A DNA stretch of 64,000 bases from IOR16 sp963521065 (GTDB lineage Bacteria; Bacillota; Clostridia; Peptostreptococcales; Anaerovoracaceae). Shown here piece by piece: positions 33,289 through 42,320 of this stretch. The notes under the pieces are model-generated. The model made no database searches. It worked only from the letters and a program-made list of their open reading frames with translations, and was not told the DNA's origin. The DNA is taken from NCBI GenBank assembly GCA_963521065.1, contig CAUQTI010000003.1, forward strand, positions 150,345 to 214,344, in the 5' to 3' direction. The translations under genes were made by a program, and so were the position numbers. How positions within the stretch are numbered: the stretch's first letter is position 1; each line of letters begins with the position of its first letter.

Positions 33289-34039
33289 GCTTTACCCGGT
33301 TTCATTCATTGCACTGCTTCTCCTTTTATGGGAAGTACTTTGCAGATTAAAATTGGTTCCGGCTTTTATGCTGCCCTCACCCGAAAATGTCGTCAAGGCT
33401 TTCATTACCGATTTTCCGCTTCTTATGCAGCACTCGGTTACAACGTTTCAGGAAGCTGTGATTGGACTTTTTCTCAGTGTGGTTTTCGGCGTTTTTATCG
33501 CTGTACTTATGGACCGTTTTTCTGTTTTATATAAAGCGGTTCACCCGGTGCTCATACTGACACAAACCATACCAACTATTGCGATAGCTCCGCTTCTTGT
33601 ACTTTGGATGGGATTTGGAATTGCACCTAAAATCATGCTTATTTTTATCACCTGCTTTTTCCCGATTGCCATCAGTACATTGAGCGGGCTTCGTGCCGTC
33701 GATCCGGATTTGATTCGCTTAATGGAAAGCATGGGAGCAACGCCTGTGCAGATCTTACTTCGTGTCAAGCTAAAAGCTGCAAGAGAATCTTTTTTTTCAG
33801 GACTGCGCGTTGCCGCTGCTTATTCTGTTGTCGGAGCAGTCATCTCTGAATGGCTCGGGGGGATGCAAGGGCTCGGTGTCTATATGACCCGTGTAAGAAA
33901 GTCTTATGCGTTTGACAAAATGTTTGCCGTTATTTTTTTAATCAGTGTTGTAAGCTTAATCGTTATGAAGCTTGTGGCGACGATTGAAAAAAAATCAATG
34001 CCATGGAAATACTTAAATAAAGGAGACAACTATAAATGA
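33239..34039 (+). CDS. ABC transporter permease for thiamine precursor (ThiX-like)
   Basis: A 266-residue permease of the nitrate/sulfonate/taurine type with six helices. The EAA loop reads SMGATPVQILLRVKLKAA and is followed by GLRVAAAYSVVGAVISEW. The frame opens with ATG 33239 inside the previous gene. TTG 33257 (MTRKLQNI), ten bases after GGGGG, is an alternative start. It works with the THI5-like receptor and ATPase next to it, probably importing a pyrimidine precursor such as formylaminopyrimidine or HMP. Confidence 0.88.
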   Translation: MRGYGALTRKLQNITNKLYPVSFIALLLLLWEVLCRLKLVPAFMLPSPENVVKAFITDFPLLMQHSVTTFQEAVIGLFLSVVFGVFIAVLMDRFSVLYKAVHPVLILTQTIPTIAIAPLLVLWMGFGIAPKIMLIFITCFFPIAISTLSGLRAVDPDLIRLMESMGATPVQILLRVKLKAARESFFSGLRVAAAYSVVGAVISEWLGGMQGLGVYMTRVRKSYAFDKMFAVIFLISVVSLIVMKLVATIEKKSMPWKYLNKGDNYK

Positions 34040-35049
34040 AATTCTTGAGAACAAACAAATATACACTACCAATCTTAGTCCTTCTTCTGCTGTTCGTACT
34101 TACCGCCTGCGGAACCACCGGACAGCCGGAACTCACTTCTGAGCCTCTGCAAAAAATTACTTTTGTGCTGGAATGGGCGCCAAATACAAATCATACCGGT
34201 GTCTATGTCGCACAGGAAAAAGGATACTACAGGGAATTGGGACTGAATGTAGAAATTGTTGCACCGCCTGAAAATGGCGCTTCCGCTTTGGTCGCCAGCG
34301 GAAAAGCACAGTTTGGCGTTGATGTGCAGGAAGCACTGGGTACAGAACTTACTCTTGAAAATCCGCTTCCGATTACTGCGGTCGCTTCTATTATTGATCA
34401 TAATACTTCGGGTTTAATTTCTGCAAAAGAGAAAGGGATCGACTCCTTTTCTAAGCTTGAAGGAAAAACCTATGCCTCTTGGGATGGTGCTACAGAGCTT
34501 GCCATCATGAAGCAGGCCATGACCGATGCGGGCTGCGATTACAGCAAGTTGAAAACAGTACCAGCACCGGCTACCGATGCCGTTTCCTTAATTCAGTCAG
34601 GCGCCATTGATGTGGTATGGGTCTACGAGGCCTGGGATATCGTTTCTGCCAAGCTGGCTGGTGTCGACTATAACTTTATCAAGTTCAGTGATGAAACTCC
34701 CGTTTTGGACTTCTATACACCGCTTATTATTGCCAACAATGATTTCTTAAAGGAAAATCCGGAGCTTTCTAAAAAATTCATGGAAGCAACTGCGAAGGGC
34801 TATGAATATGCGATTGAAAATCCAAAAGAAGCTGCACAGATTTTAGTCGATGCGGTTCCGGAGCTTTCTTTAGATTTAGTGACTGCAAGCCAAGAGTTTC
34901 TTTCCAAAGAGTATAAAGCGGAAAAAACAAAATGGGGCAGCTTCGATGAAAAACGCTGGAGCAGCTTTTACGATTGGATGTATGAAGAAAAGCTGATTCC
35001 TTCTCCATTAGGAAATACTGGATTTACAAACGAATATCTTCCGCAGTGA
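34036..35049 (+). CDS. NMT1/THI5-like substrate-binding lipoprotein (ThiY-like)
   Basis: A 337-residue lipoprotein. The signal ends with FVLTAC, and the mature part begins with ITFVLEWAPNTNHTGVYVA, the hallmark of the NMT1/THI5 pyrimidine-precursor binding family. GVDVQEALG and WVYEAWDIV further match. It overlaps the permease stop by four bases and precedes the ATPase gene. Together with the THI box, this supports import of a thiamine pyrimidine precursor. Confidence 0.92.
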   Translation: MKFLRTNKYTLPILVLLLLFVLTACGTTGQPELTSEPLQKITFVLEWAPNTNHTGVYVAQEKGYYRELGLNVEIVAPPENGASALVASGKAQFGVDVQEALGTELTLENPLPITAVASIIDHNTSGLISAKEKGIDSFSKLEGKTYASWDGATELAIMKQAMTDAGCDYSKLKTVPAPATDAVSLIQSGAIDVVWVYEAWDIVSAKLAGVDYNFIKFSDETPVLDFYTPLIIANNDFLKENPELSKKFMEATAKGYEYAIENPKEAAQILVDAVPELSLDLVTASQEFLSKEYKAEKTKWGSFDEKRWSSFYDWMYEEKLIPSPLGNTGFTNEYLPQ

Positions 35050-35061
35050 CAGGAGCCCTTT

Positions 35062-35829
35062 ATGACTACATCCGAAGTAATTGCTTTAGAATCCGTTTCT
35101 ATCAGCAAAAGCTATGAAGAAAAACCAATTATAGATGATATTACACTCCATGTAAAAGAAGGCGAACTCGTATCGCTTCTTGGAGTCAGTGGAATTGGAA
35201 AGACGACGCTGTTTCATATTCTTTCCGGACTAGAGCTGCCTGATTCCGGTGCCGTGAAGCTCTATGGAAAAGCGGTAACAGGACAATCGGGAAACGTAAG
35301 CTATATGCAGCAAAAGGATCTTCTTCTTCCGTTTGAAACCATTTTAAAGAACGTATCAATGCCGCTTTTACTGAAAGGAATCCCAAAAAAACAGGCATAT
35401 ACGAAAGCCGCTCTTTATTTTGAAGAATTTGGATTGAAGAATTGTGAAAACAAGTATCCATCTCAGCTTTCCGGCGGCATGCGGCAGCGCGCGGCACTTC
35501 TTCGTGCCTACCTTTTTTCTGACCGCGTAATGCTGCTGGACGAGCCGTTCAGCGCGCTGGACGCCATTACAAAGTCAGCTCTGCACGGTTGGTTTTCGAA
35601 AGTCATCGCTGCGCATCAGACAGCAACACTTTTTATTACGCATGATATCGACGAAGCAATCCTGCTTTCAGACCGTATCTATATCATGTCTGGCATTCCC
35701 GGTAAAATCACCAATGAATTGTACGTTTCTTCTCAAAGCCGAAGCAATCCTGCATTTAATACAAGCAAGGAATTCTTAGAAATAAAGAGAGACATTCTCC
35801 ATAAAATTGATAATTTACACACAGTATGA
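35062..35829 (+). CDS. ABC transporter ATP-binding protein (ThiZ-like)
   Basis: A 255-residue single ABC module of the nitrate/taurine class. Walker A is GVSGIGKTT (about 39-47), the signature LSGGMRQRAALLRAY near 137, and Walker B VMLLDEPFSALD near 157, with ITHDIDEAI as the switch. It powers the importer formed with the two preceding genes, and ends the TPP-controlled operon. Confidence 0.92.
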   Translation: MTTSEVIALESVSISKSYEEKPIIDDITLHVKEGELVSLLGVSGIGKTTLFHILSGLELPDSGAVKLYGKAVTGQSGNVSYMQQKDLLLPFETILKNVSMPLLLKGIPKKQAYTKAALYFEEFGLKNCENKYPSQLSGGMRQRAALLRAYLFSDRVMLLDEPFSALDAITKSALHGWFSKVIAAHQTATLFITHDIDEAILLSDRIYIMSGIPGKITNELYVSSQSRSNPAFNTSKEFLEIKRDILHKIDNLHTV

Positions 35830-35837
35830 AAAACAAG

Positions 35838-35878
35838 AAAGCCTGCATCACAAAATACATCATGATGCAGGCTTTTTC
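35838..35878. terminator. Bidirectional terminator between thiamine operon and typA
   Basis: AAAGCCTGCATC (35838-35849) pairs with GATGCAGGCTTT (35864-35875). T-rich tails on both strands serve the two converging genes. Confidence 0.85.
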
Positions 35879-35908
35879 TTAATCCTATATAAACTCTCAG
35901 AGCTCTTC

Positions 35909-37720
35909 CTATCTCCCCGATCTCCGGCGATCTAGTTCTTTCAGCATTTTTTTTCGAAGGCGGATATCCAGTGGTGTGATCTCCACCAGCTCGTCATCAT
36001 CAATAAATTCCAACGCTTCCTCCAGTGTAAATACACGGGGAGGTGATAACTTAATCGAGTCATCATTTCCTGCGGCCCGCATATTAGAAACCTTCTTTGC
36101 TTTGCAAGGATTTACTACCATGTCCTCATTTCGACTGTTCATCCCTACAATCATTCCCTCGTATACCTTAACGCCGGGATCAATAAACATGGTAGCTCTT
36201 TCCCCGATATTATTCAGTGCATACGGTGTAGATACGCCTTCCTCCTGCGCAATGACAACACCATTGATTCGCTGCGGAATTTCACCCTTATATTCCTCAA
36301 AACAGTCGAACCGTCTTACCAAAGTTCCTTCTCCCCTTGTATCGTTGATAAATTCACTTCGATATCCAAGCAAGCCTCTCGTCGGCACAGCGTATTCTAA
36401 TCGGGAGCGCCCATCCTTTCCTGACATGGACTTCATCATTCCTTTTCTCAGGTTCAGCTTGGAAATAACAGTCCCTGAATATTCATCCGGAACTTCGATG
36501 ACAACTTCTTCTACCGGCTCCATCTTCTTCCCGTTTTCCCCTTTATGCATGATGACTTCAGGCTTTGAAACCGCAAGTTCATAGCCTTCTCTTCTCATGT
36601 TTTCTATCAGTATGGAAAGGTGAAGCTCCCCTCTTCCGGAAACTTTAAAGCCGTCTGTTGTATCAAGCGCTTCTACAATTAAACCTACGTTTACCTCCAG
36701 CTCTTTTTCCAAACGCTCTTTGATATGTCTCGTCGTTACAAATTTTCCGACTTGCCCCGCAAACGGTGATTTATTTACCATAAAATTCATGGAAAGTGTC
36801 GGTTCTTCAATATGAATCATCGGCATCGGATCTGCTTTTCCTTCATTGCAGATTGTTTCTCCAATGCTGATATCTGAAATTCCTGAAATAACCACAACAT
36901 CTCCGCATTCGGCCTCTTCCACTGGCATACGCTTTAAGCCGCGGTACACAAAGACCTGATTGATTTTGCGGTTAGCAAGCGTACCGTCTTCCTTTACCAC
37001 ACAAACGGTTTGTCCGCTTTTAATCTTTCCTTTATAAATACGTCCGATTCCCAGACGCCCAATATAATCATCATAAGCCAGAGTAGAAACTTGAAGCTGC
37101 AATGGCTCTTCTGTCAAATCTGGGTAAGGTTCTACATGGGACGCAATCGTATCAAACAGCGGCACGATGTCTTTCCCTTCATCTTCTAATTCATATTGAA
37201 CAATCCCGCGCTTGGCAATCCCGTACAGAATAGGGAAGTCCAGCTGCTTGTCATTTGCCTCCAGCTCCATAAACAACTCATATACCATATCGACTACTTC
37301 TATCGCGCGTTGGTCTTTTTTATCGATTTTATTGATCAGCAGAATCGGATTCAATCCCATTTCAAGTGATTTTTGCAGCACAAAACGAGTCTGTGGCATA
37401 GGACCTTCACTTGAATCAACCAATAAAATAACCGTATCTACCGTTTTTATAATTCGCTCTACTTCCGAGGAAAAGTCTGCATGTCCCGGAGTATCCACAA
37501 TATTAATCTTTACATCCCCATGCATCACAGAACAATTCTTTGAATAAATCGTAATGCCCCGCTCTCTTTCGATGTCATTGCTGTCCATTACGCAATCAAC
37601 CACGTCTTCATTCTCTCTGAAAACTCCGCTCTGTGATAAAAATGCGTCTACAAGCGTGGATTTGCCTGCATCAACGTGAGCAATTACTGCGACATTAATT
37701 ATCTTTTGCTTTCTTGCCAT
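35909..37720 (-). CDS. typA: Translational GTPase TypA/BipA
   Basis: A 603-residue translation GTPase. G1 is AHVDAGKST (14-22), followed by RGITI, DTPGHADF and NKIDK for G2 to G4, then elongation-factor-like domains and the TypA-specific C-terminus (RGLLGYRSEFINDTRGEG). TypA assists 50S assembly and stress growth. G1 is unusual: the usual AHVDHGKTT has Ala for His and Ser for Thr. It is monocistronic, between the thiamine operon and a repeat block. Confidence 0.95.
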   Translation of the reverse strand: MARKQKIINVAVIAHVDAGKSTLVDAFLSQSGVFRENEDVVDCVMDSNDIERERGITIYSKNCSVMHGDVKINIVDTPGHADFSSEVERIIKTVDTVILLVDSSEGPMPQTRFVLQKSLEMGLNPILLINKIDKKDQRAIEVVDMVYELFMELEANDKQLDFPILYGIAKRGIVQYELEDEGKDIVPLFDTIASHVEPYPDLTEEPLQLQVSTLAYDDYIGRLGIGRIYKGKIKSGQTVCVVKEDGTLANRKINQVFVYRGLKRMPVEEAECGDVVVISGISDISIGETICNEGKADPMPMIHIEEPTLSMNFMVNKSPFAGQVGKFVTTRHIKERLEKELEVNVGLIVEALDTTDGFKVSGRGELHLSILIENMRREGYELAVSKPEVIMHKGENGKKMEPVEEVVIEVPDEYSGTVISKLNLRKGMMKSMSGKDGRSRLEYAVPTRGLLGYRSEFINDTRGEGTLVRRFDCFEEYKGEIPQRINGVVIAQEEGVSTPYALNNIGERATMFIDPGVKVYEGMIVGMNSRNEDMVVNPCKAKKVSNMRAAGNDDSIKLSPPRVFTLEEALEFIDDDELVEITPLDIRLRKKMLKELDRRRSGR

Positions 37721-37839
37721 TTATTTCCCTGCTTTCTATATCTTTTGTTACTTTTTATATTTAAAAGAAAATCGCTGTATCAAATACATAAAATACCTTA
37801 ATTTTCCTTTTTTTTGAAATTGTTTTTTCAAACCTTATA

Positions 37840-37868
37840 AGTATAGCATAAAAAAAGGCTGCGCACAA
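37840..37868 (-). promoter_or_regulatory. Sigma-A promoter of typA
   Basis: On the minus strand TTGTGC (37863-37868) and TATACT (37840-37845) are 17 bases apart. The start point would be about 110 bases before the typA ATG. The inverted repeat block begins just upstream. Confidence 0.65.
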
Positions 37869-37879
37869 ATTTTTTCTCC

Positions 37880-38200
37880 ATTCATACTATATCATAAGTG
37901 CAAACTGCTGCTCCAGTTTGCTTCACACCGATACAATAAATACATCATTCGCAAAACCTCAAGTTTTGATCCTTTTTTCGTATTTATTCTATCATAAGTG
38001 CAAACCGCTTCTGGTTTACTTCACACCGATACAATAAATACATCACTAGCAAAACCTCAAGTTTTGATCCTTCTTTCGTATTCATTCTACCATAAGTTTG
38101 CACTGATACAATGAATACATTGCTTGCGAAGCTTTAAGGGTTGAGCCTGCTTTCATATTTATTCTATCAAAAACACAAATCGCTTCTGGTTTGCTATCGT
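37880..38200 (-). repeat. Second tandem block of the 100-bp hairpin repeat, inverted
   Basis: The landmark ATCATAAGTG occurs at 37891 and 37991, with a variant near 38089, and a further partial unit ends near 38200. Read on the minus strand it matches the unit at 4201-4530: GATAGAATAAATAC, a TTTTGC-containing stem, GTATTTATTGTATC, GGTGTG and a second hairpin before CACTTATGATA. The second hairpin is GCAAACTG with CAGTTTGC in one unit and CAAACC with GGTTT in the next. The third unit is shortened by loss of this hairpin. The gap 37721-38232 holds only this repeat and the typA promoter. Confidence 0.88.
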
Positions 38201-38232
38201 TACTCTATATTGATTTTTTAAGGAGAACAATT

Positions 38233-38793
38233 ATGCCAAGCATCTATCTAAGCCCCTCCGTGCAAGATGAAAACGCCTACGTTAACGGCGGTACGGAAGA
38301 ATATTACATGAACCTGATTGTCGATGCTATGATCCCTTACTTAAAAGCAAGCGGGATTTACTTCGAACGCAACAATCCAAATGACAGCCTGACTCAGCTG
38401 ATCGCGCAGTCAAATCTGAAAACACATAACTTACACCTTGCCATTCATTCCGATAGCGCTCCGCGTAACTTATCCGGACTTCTTCAATGTCCCGATATCT
38501 ATTATTATGCGCATAATCCAGATTCTGAAAGAGCGGCTACTATCATTGCAAAAAATCTCTCTTCTATTTATCCAAATTCCAATTTAATTACAGTCATCCC
38601 TTCTGTGCTATTTGACGAACTGCAGAGAACAAAGGCCCCTGCTGTTTTAGCAAAAATCGGCTACCATGATAATTTTGATGATGCACTGTGGATTAAAGAG
38701 CATGTTCCTATTATCGCAAAGAATCTCGCACGCTCCCTTGCCGAATTATTTGGCACTCGGTTCAGTGAAGCCTTTTCCTACTCTATGCAATAA
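38233..38793 (+). CDS. N-acetylmuramoyl-L-alanine amidase-like protein, probably degenerate
   Basis: A 186-residue protein of the clostridial amidase_3-like group (MPSIYLSPSVQ, GGTEEYYMNLIVDAMIPYL, LAIHSDSAP, IGYHDN). E22 and H72 match zinc ligands, but the amidase catalytic Glu before the final GYHDN-type motif is Lys (K141 in AKIGYHDN), and the first zinc His of ordinary amidases is absent. No signal peptide is seen. It may bind rather than cleave peptidoglycan, or be decaying. ATG 38233 follows AAGGAGAAC; the longer frame from 38191 lies within the repeat. Confidence 0.75.
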   Translation: MPSIYLSPSVQDENAYVNGGTEEYYMNLIVDAMIPYLKASGIYFERNNPNDSLTQLIAQSNLKTHNLHLAIHSDSAPRNLSGLLQCPDIYYYAHNPDSERAATIIAKNLSSIYPNSNLITVIPSVLFDELQRTKAPAVLAKIGYHDNFDDALWIKEHVPIIAKNLARSLAELFGTRFSEAFSYSMQ

Positions 38794-38911
38794 CCGCTTT
38801 CATTTGAGACTTTTCACTCGCCGCTTTTCTTCCCTGCGGTAGACTTTTCAACTAGAAACTGCTAAAATGTTCTTATTGAGTTCAGGTCTGTGTCAGAAAG
38901 GAAAGAATGAA

Positions 38912-39628
38912 ATGCGTACAATTCTATGGTTTTTATATTTTATTTTATATTTAATTTACATTTTTCCAAACACAAAGCGTGTTGAGGCAATGCTAAAAAG
39001 AGGCGAAAAGGAAAAAGCCGCACCTCTTATCCTCTCAACAGTTCAAAATTGGGCCAGCAATCTTTTAAAAGCCGCCGGTGTGCAGGTCAGTGTATCTGGG
39101 AAAGAAAACCTTCCGGAAACTCCTGCACTTTTTGTAGCCAATCATCAAGGAAACTTTGATATTCCTATTTTGCTCTGCAAGCTTGGCCCTCTGATTCCAA
39201 TTGTTGCAAAAAAAGAATTGCAGAAGCTCCCGGTGATTCGTACCTGGATGACATTTTTCAACTGCCTCTTTATGGATCGTGAAGATCCGAGACAATCTTT
39301 GCAATGTCTAAACCAAGCACAAAAAATGTTGGAGGCAGGGGATTCTCTTATTATTTTTCCGGAGGGAACGAGAAGTAAGGGCAAGCAAATGGGTGAATTT
39401 AAGCCCGGTGCACTTCGTTGTGCCCTGAAAGCGAAAGCCCCCATTGTCCCAATCGCCATCCAAGGCTCCTATCTAGCGATGGAAGCGCAGGGTTTCTGGA
39501 TTCGTCCGGCGAAGGTTCATGTTACTATTTTACCTCCCGTCCTGACGGAAAACCTTACAAAGGAACACACAAAATCAATTAGCGAAGACATCCGTCAGTC
39601 CATTGCAGCGATTGTACAGTCCGAATAG
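38912..39628 (+). CDS. plsC: 1-acyl-sn-glycerol-3-phosphate acyltransferase
   Basis: A 238-residue membrane-associated acyltransferase that converts lysophosphatidate to phosphatidate. Motif I is NHQGNFD (HxxxxD), motif II near FMDREDPRQS, and motif III FPEGTRSKG. One N-terminal hydrophobic helix anchors it. ATG 38912 after AAAGGAAAG is preferred to the open frame from 38867. The methyltransferase gene follows by 13 bases. Confidence 0.9.
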   Translation: MRTILWFLYFILYLIYIFPNTKRVEAMLKRGEKEKAAPLILSTVQNWASNLLKAAGVQVSVSGKENLPETPALFVANHQGNFDIPILLCKLGPLIPIVAKKELQKLPVIRTWMTFFNCLFMDREDPRQSLQCLNQAQKMLEAGDSLIIFPEGTRSKGKQMGEFKPGALRCALKAKAPIVPIAIQGSYLAMEAQGFWIRPAKVHVTILPPVLTENLTKEHTKSISEDIRQSIAAIVQSE

Positions 39629-39641
39629 AAAGGAATCTTGA

Positions 39642-40796
39642 ATGGAGCATTTTATATCACTTCTTGAACAAGCAATTACACAGGAGAAACTACTCTCCGT
39701 CAGCTTTGGTAATCTAAGGAAAAAATCCACTCCTTACAAAAAGATTACGCTGCGCCCTGTGCGCTTGCGGGAAGAGCTGTACTATCAAGCAACCTACCAT
39801 TTCGAAAAAAAGGTAACCCATGAAAATATAGAAGAAGCAGCCTGCCTTCCTTTTTGCATTGAGCTTTTAAATACCACCTTCAAACAGTGTAATGTTTTCT
39901 GCGAAGATGCAGATTATCAAATTCTCGCCGCAAAAGCAGACAAGCCTAAAATCATAAAAAAGGAGCCCAGCAAAAAAAAGGATTCCGCTTCTCTCTCTCA
40001 TAATCAGAAAAAAAACTACATTCTTCCGGACGGAGAGCCTTGTGATTTTCTTATTGCGCTTGGTGTAATGACTGAGGAGGGCAAGGTAGTCCAAAAGTAT
40101 TATAATAAGTTTCGGCAGATTAACCGTTTCTTAGAAATTGTCTCAGATGTCATTAATTATCTGCCAGATCATTCAAAAATTATTGACTTCGGCTGTGGAA
40201 AAGCCTACCTTACTTTTGCTCTATACTATTATCTCAATCTTAAATTAAAAAAAGAAGTCACGATTGTCGGCCTGGATTTAAAAGAAGATGTCATTCACTT
40301 CTGCAATCAAATTGCAAAGCAGCTCCATTATGATGACCTTTCTTTTCAAATGGGAGACATCGCAGAGTACAAAGAAACGGCGAAAGCAGATATGGTGGTT
40401 ACACTGCATGCCTGTGATACCGCGACTGACTTTGCCTTGATGAAGGCAGTCTCCTGGGATGCATCTGTCATCTTATCGGTACCCTGCTGCCAGCACGAAT
40501 TATTTTCTCAGATTCAAAACGATGTAAATCTTCCTATTTTAAGACAGGGAATTCTAAAAGAGAGGTTTTCTGCTATCCTTACAGACAGCTTGCGTGAGCT
40601 GAAGCTTACCGAACAAGGATATGAGGTCTCAATGATTGAATTTACAAGCCTTGAACATACAGCAAAAAATATAATGATTCGCGCTGTCCGTGAAAGCAAT
40701 TCAGTAAAAAAAACAACCGCATCAAAAAAAGCCGCAAAGGAATTTGAAGAACTCTGCAGCTTTTGGAATGTAAAGCCCGTAATTTCTCAGCTGTAA
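39642..40796 (+). CDS. SAM-dependent methyltransferase (Methyltransf_32 type)
   Basis: A 384-residue protein. The SAM-binding motif I is IIDFGCGKAYLTFAL (about 180-194), with an acidic motif near VGLDLKED and the group-specific LHACDTATDFAL and SVPCCQHEL. The N-terminal 170 residues form a poorly conserved basic region. This group is related to METTL25/RRNAD1-like methyltransferases. The target, RNA or protein, is unknown. It probably forms an operon with plsC and overlaps the end of the converging gene by ten bases. Confidence 0.82.
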   Translation: MEHFISLLEQAITQEKLLSVSFGNLRKKSTPYKKITLRPVRLREELYYQATYHFEKKVTHENIEEAACLPFCIELLNTTFKQCNVFCEDADYQILAAKADKPKIIKKEPSKKKDSASLSHNQKKNYILPDGEPCDFLIALGVMTEEGKVVQKYYNKFRQINRFLEIVSDVINYLPDHSKIIDFGCGKAYLTFALYYYLNLKLKKEVTIVGLDLKEDVIHFCNQIAKQLHYDDLSFQMGDIAEYKETAKADMVVTLHACDTATDFALMKAVSWDASVILSVPCCQHELFSQIQNDVNLPILRQGILKERFSAILTDSLRELKLTEQGYEVSMIEFTSLEHTAKNIMIRAVRESNSVKKTTASKKAAKEFEELCSFWNVKPVISQL

Positions 40797-41470
40797 TGGG
40801 AGCATAAATGAATCGGATCGAGCACGCAGTCGTCATACGGAATTAGAAATTCTCTGATTCCGCTAGAATACGGTGCAATGTCATATTGCATATAGAAAAA
40901 GACAATTCCTTCCGGCGTACAGTAGAAATTTTTTGCATCGAATGTTTCTTCGGCAAGGATTGCATAATCTTCGAAGTATAACTCAGGCTGCCTGCTGATT
41001 TGCTCATTCACTTTACTTAAAATAAAGCTTTTGGGATTTAAGTAACAGCCAAAGAGCTGTTCCAACCTTATCTTATATCCATTCTTCAAATCAAAGGTGT
41101 AAGCATATCGGACTGTATTTCCATGTGCGCCCCCCATAAACACGTATTGATCAAAATACAGGCTCAATATACATCCGCTATTGTATGTTATCTGAAAGTT
41201 TACATATGCGCCGTACGGTATCACAGGAAAATTATTTTCTACATTGTATTTATATTGCTCCACCGCCATATTGTATAACTCAGTCTTGACATAGTTGACG
41301 TATTCTAAGGCTCTTCTCCTGACAAAATTGTTAATATCATTCAATGATAAAATATAAAAATTCGAAAAGAACTGCGGATATTCAATTCGATATACTAAGA
41401 TTGTCTCATCGTTATATTCTATGGTATCCTCTATCACCATATCCTTTACTGTGACCACACTTTGCTGCAA
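40787..41470 (-). CDS. DUF3298/DUF4163-like protein without signal peptide
   Basis: A 227-residue protein. The segment FMGGAHGNTVRYAYTFDLKNG (positions near 115-135) is the RsiV-type DUF3298 signature, and the preceding half resembles DUF4163. Family members are usually exported or membrane anchored (anti-sigma RsiV binds lysozyme), but no signal or helix is seen here. The best start is TTG 41468-41470, six bases after GGAGGGGG. It follows another uncharacterised gene by 16 bases. Function unknown. Confidence 0.72.
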   Translation of the reverse strand: MQQSVVTVKDMVIEDTIEYNDETILVYRIEYPQFFSNFYILSLNDINNFVRRRALEYVNYVKTELYNMAVEQYKYNVENNFPVIPYGAYVNFQITYNSGCILSLYFDQYVFMGGAHGNTVRYAYTFDLKNGYKIRLEQLFGCYLNPKSFILSKVNEQISRQPELYFEDYAILAEETFDAKNFYCTPEGIVFFYMQYDIAPYSSGIREFLIPYDDCVLDPIHLCSHYS

Positions 41471-41486
41471 AGTTTCCCCCTCCTTT

Positions 41487-42056
41487 TTAATACAATACCT
41501 GAACCGTAAGCGCACTCGTCTGCGGTGGAATGCTCGCAGTCTGGAAATTTGCTCTTTCGATACGAACCACTTGCCCCGGCTTAATTGCTCTTATCGAAAT
41601 TCGATTCCCACATCGATCTCTAAGCTTTGTATCCTCACTTACTACATATCTTACCTGGCTGTAGATATCGTCCTCATACCCTGTCAGGATATAGTAATAT
41701 CCATTGATATTTTCTATGCTTAACACGCGCCCCTCTTCAAGCAGAGAGGAATCATTTTCCTGCACGACCTGAATTAGATACGCTCTTGATTGGGGAGGAT
41801 TACTTCTCGTCATTGATGAGGAAAAAACAGCGTTAATTATCATATCCTCTTTCAGATTCCTCAGTGTAATCCGTTTTCCAAACTGATCCTTAATCAGCGT
41901 GGAATTCCCTACCAGCAGGATTAGAAAGTTTTCATTCAGCTCCTGCTCTTGATCTAGCTGTGCGTAAGTAATGGTTACATATCCAGTTCCATTTTGTACA
42001 AGAATTGAACTGATTACCGCATTTTCAGCTTTCATACTATCTCTTGCTGTACTCAT
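41487..42056 (-). CDS. Uncharacterised protein with internal duplication
   Basis: A 189-residue protein that I do not recognise. It consists of two related halves of about 85 residues. Each has a beta-rich lead (YVTITY / YYILTGY), then STLIKDQFGKRITLRNLK or DTKLRDRCGNRISIRAIK, then a V/I-rich strand, and ends with PPQSRAYLIQVV or PPQTSALTVQVL. This points to a repeated small beta-barrel. No signal peptide or membrane helix is visible. It is probably co-transcribed with the DUF3298 gene. Confidence 0.65.
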   Translation of the reverse strand: MSTARDSMKAENAVISSILVQNGTGYVTITYAQLDQEQELNENFLILLVGNSTLIKDQFGKRITLRNLKEDMIINAVFSSSMTRSNPPQSRAYLIQVVQENDSSLLEEGRVLSIENINGYYYILTGYEDDIYSQVRYVVSEDTKLRDRCGNRISIRAIKPGQVVRIERANFQTASIPPQTSALTVQVLY

Positions 42057-42233
42057 TTTTTTACCTCATAACTTTGCTGTTTTATGAATTAAATTCTATA
42101 TTATGTATATCCGTTTTTATTAAAAAGGTTCGTAAGAATCACTCTTCTTTCTTTTTCCTTTTCCAGATACGCTCTCGTCCTCAAAGTAAAATCCCATATT
42201 CTCCTGCTTTTTTTATTTTTGGACCTTTTTTCT

Positions 42234-42290
42234 AGAAAAAAAATACCCTGCGTAAAGGTATCTACGATACAGTTACACAGGGTATTTTTC
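42234..42290 (-). terminator. Terminator of the amino-acid ABC importer operon
   Basis: AAAATACCCTG (42240-42250) pairs with CAGGGTATTTT (42278-42288). On the minus strand a run of eight T follows. Confidence 0.85.
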
Positions 42291-42320
42291 TATTTTAACA
42301 ACAAAGGTTTCTCTGAAAAC

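Noticed and set aside
41487..42056. Signal peptide or membrane anchor in the duplicated protein
   Set aside because: The N-terminus (MSTARDSMKAENAV) is hydrophilic and no hydrophobic helix follows.
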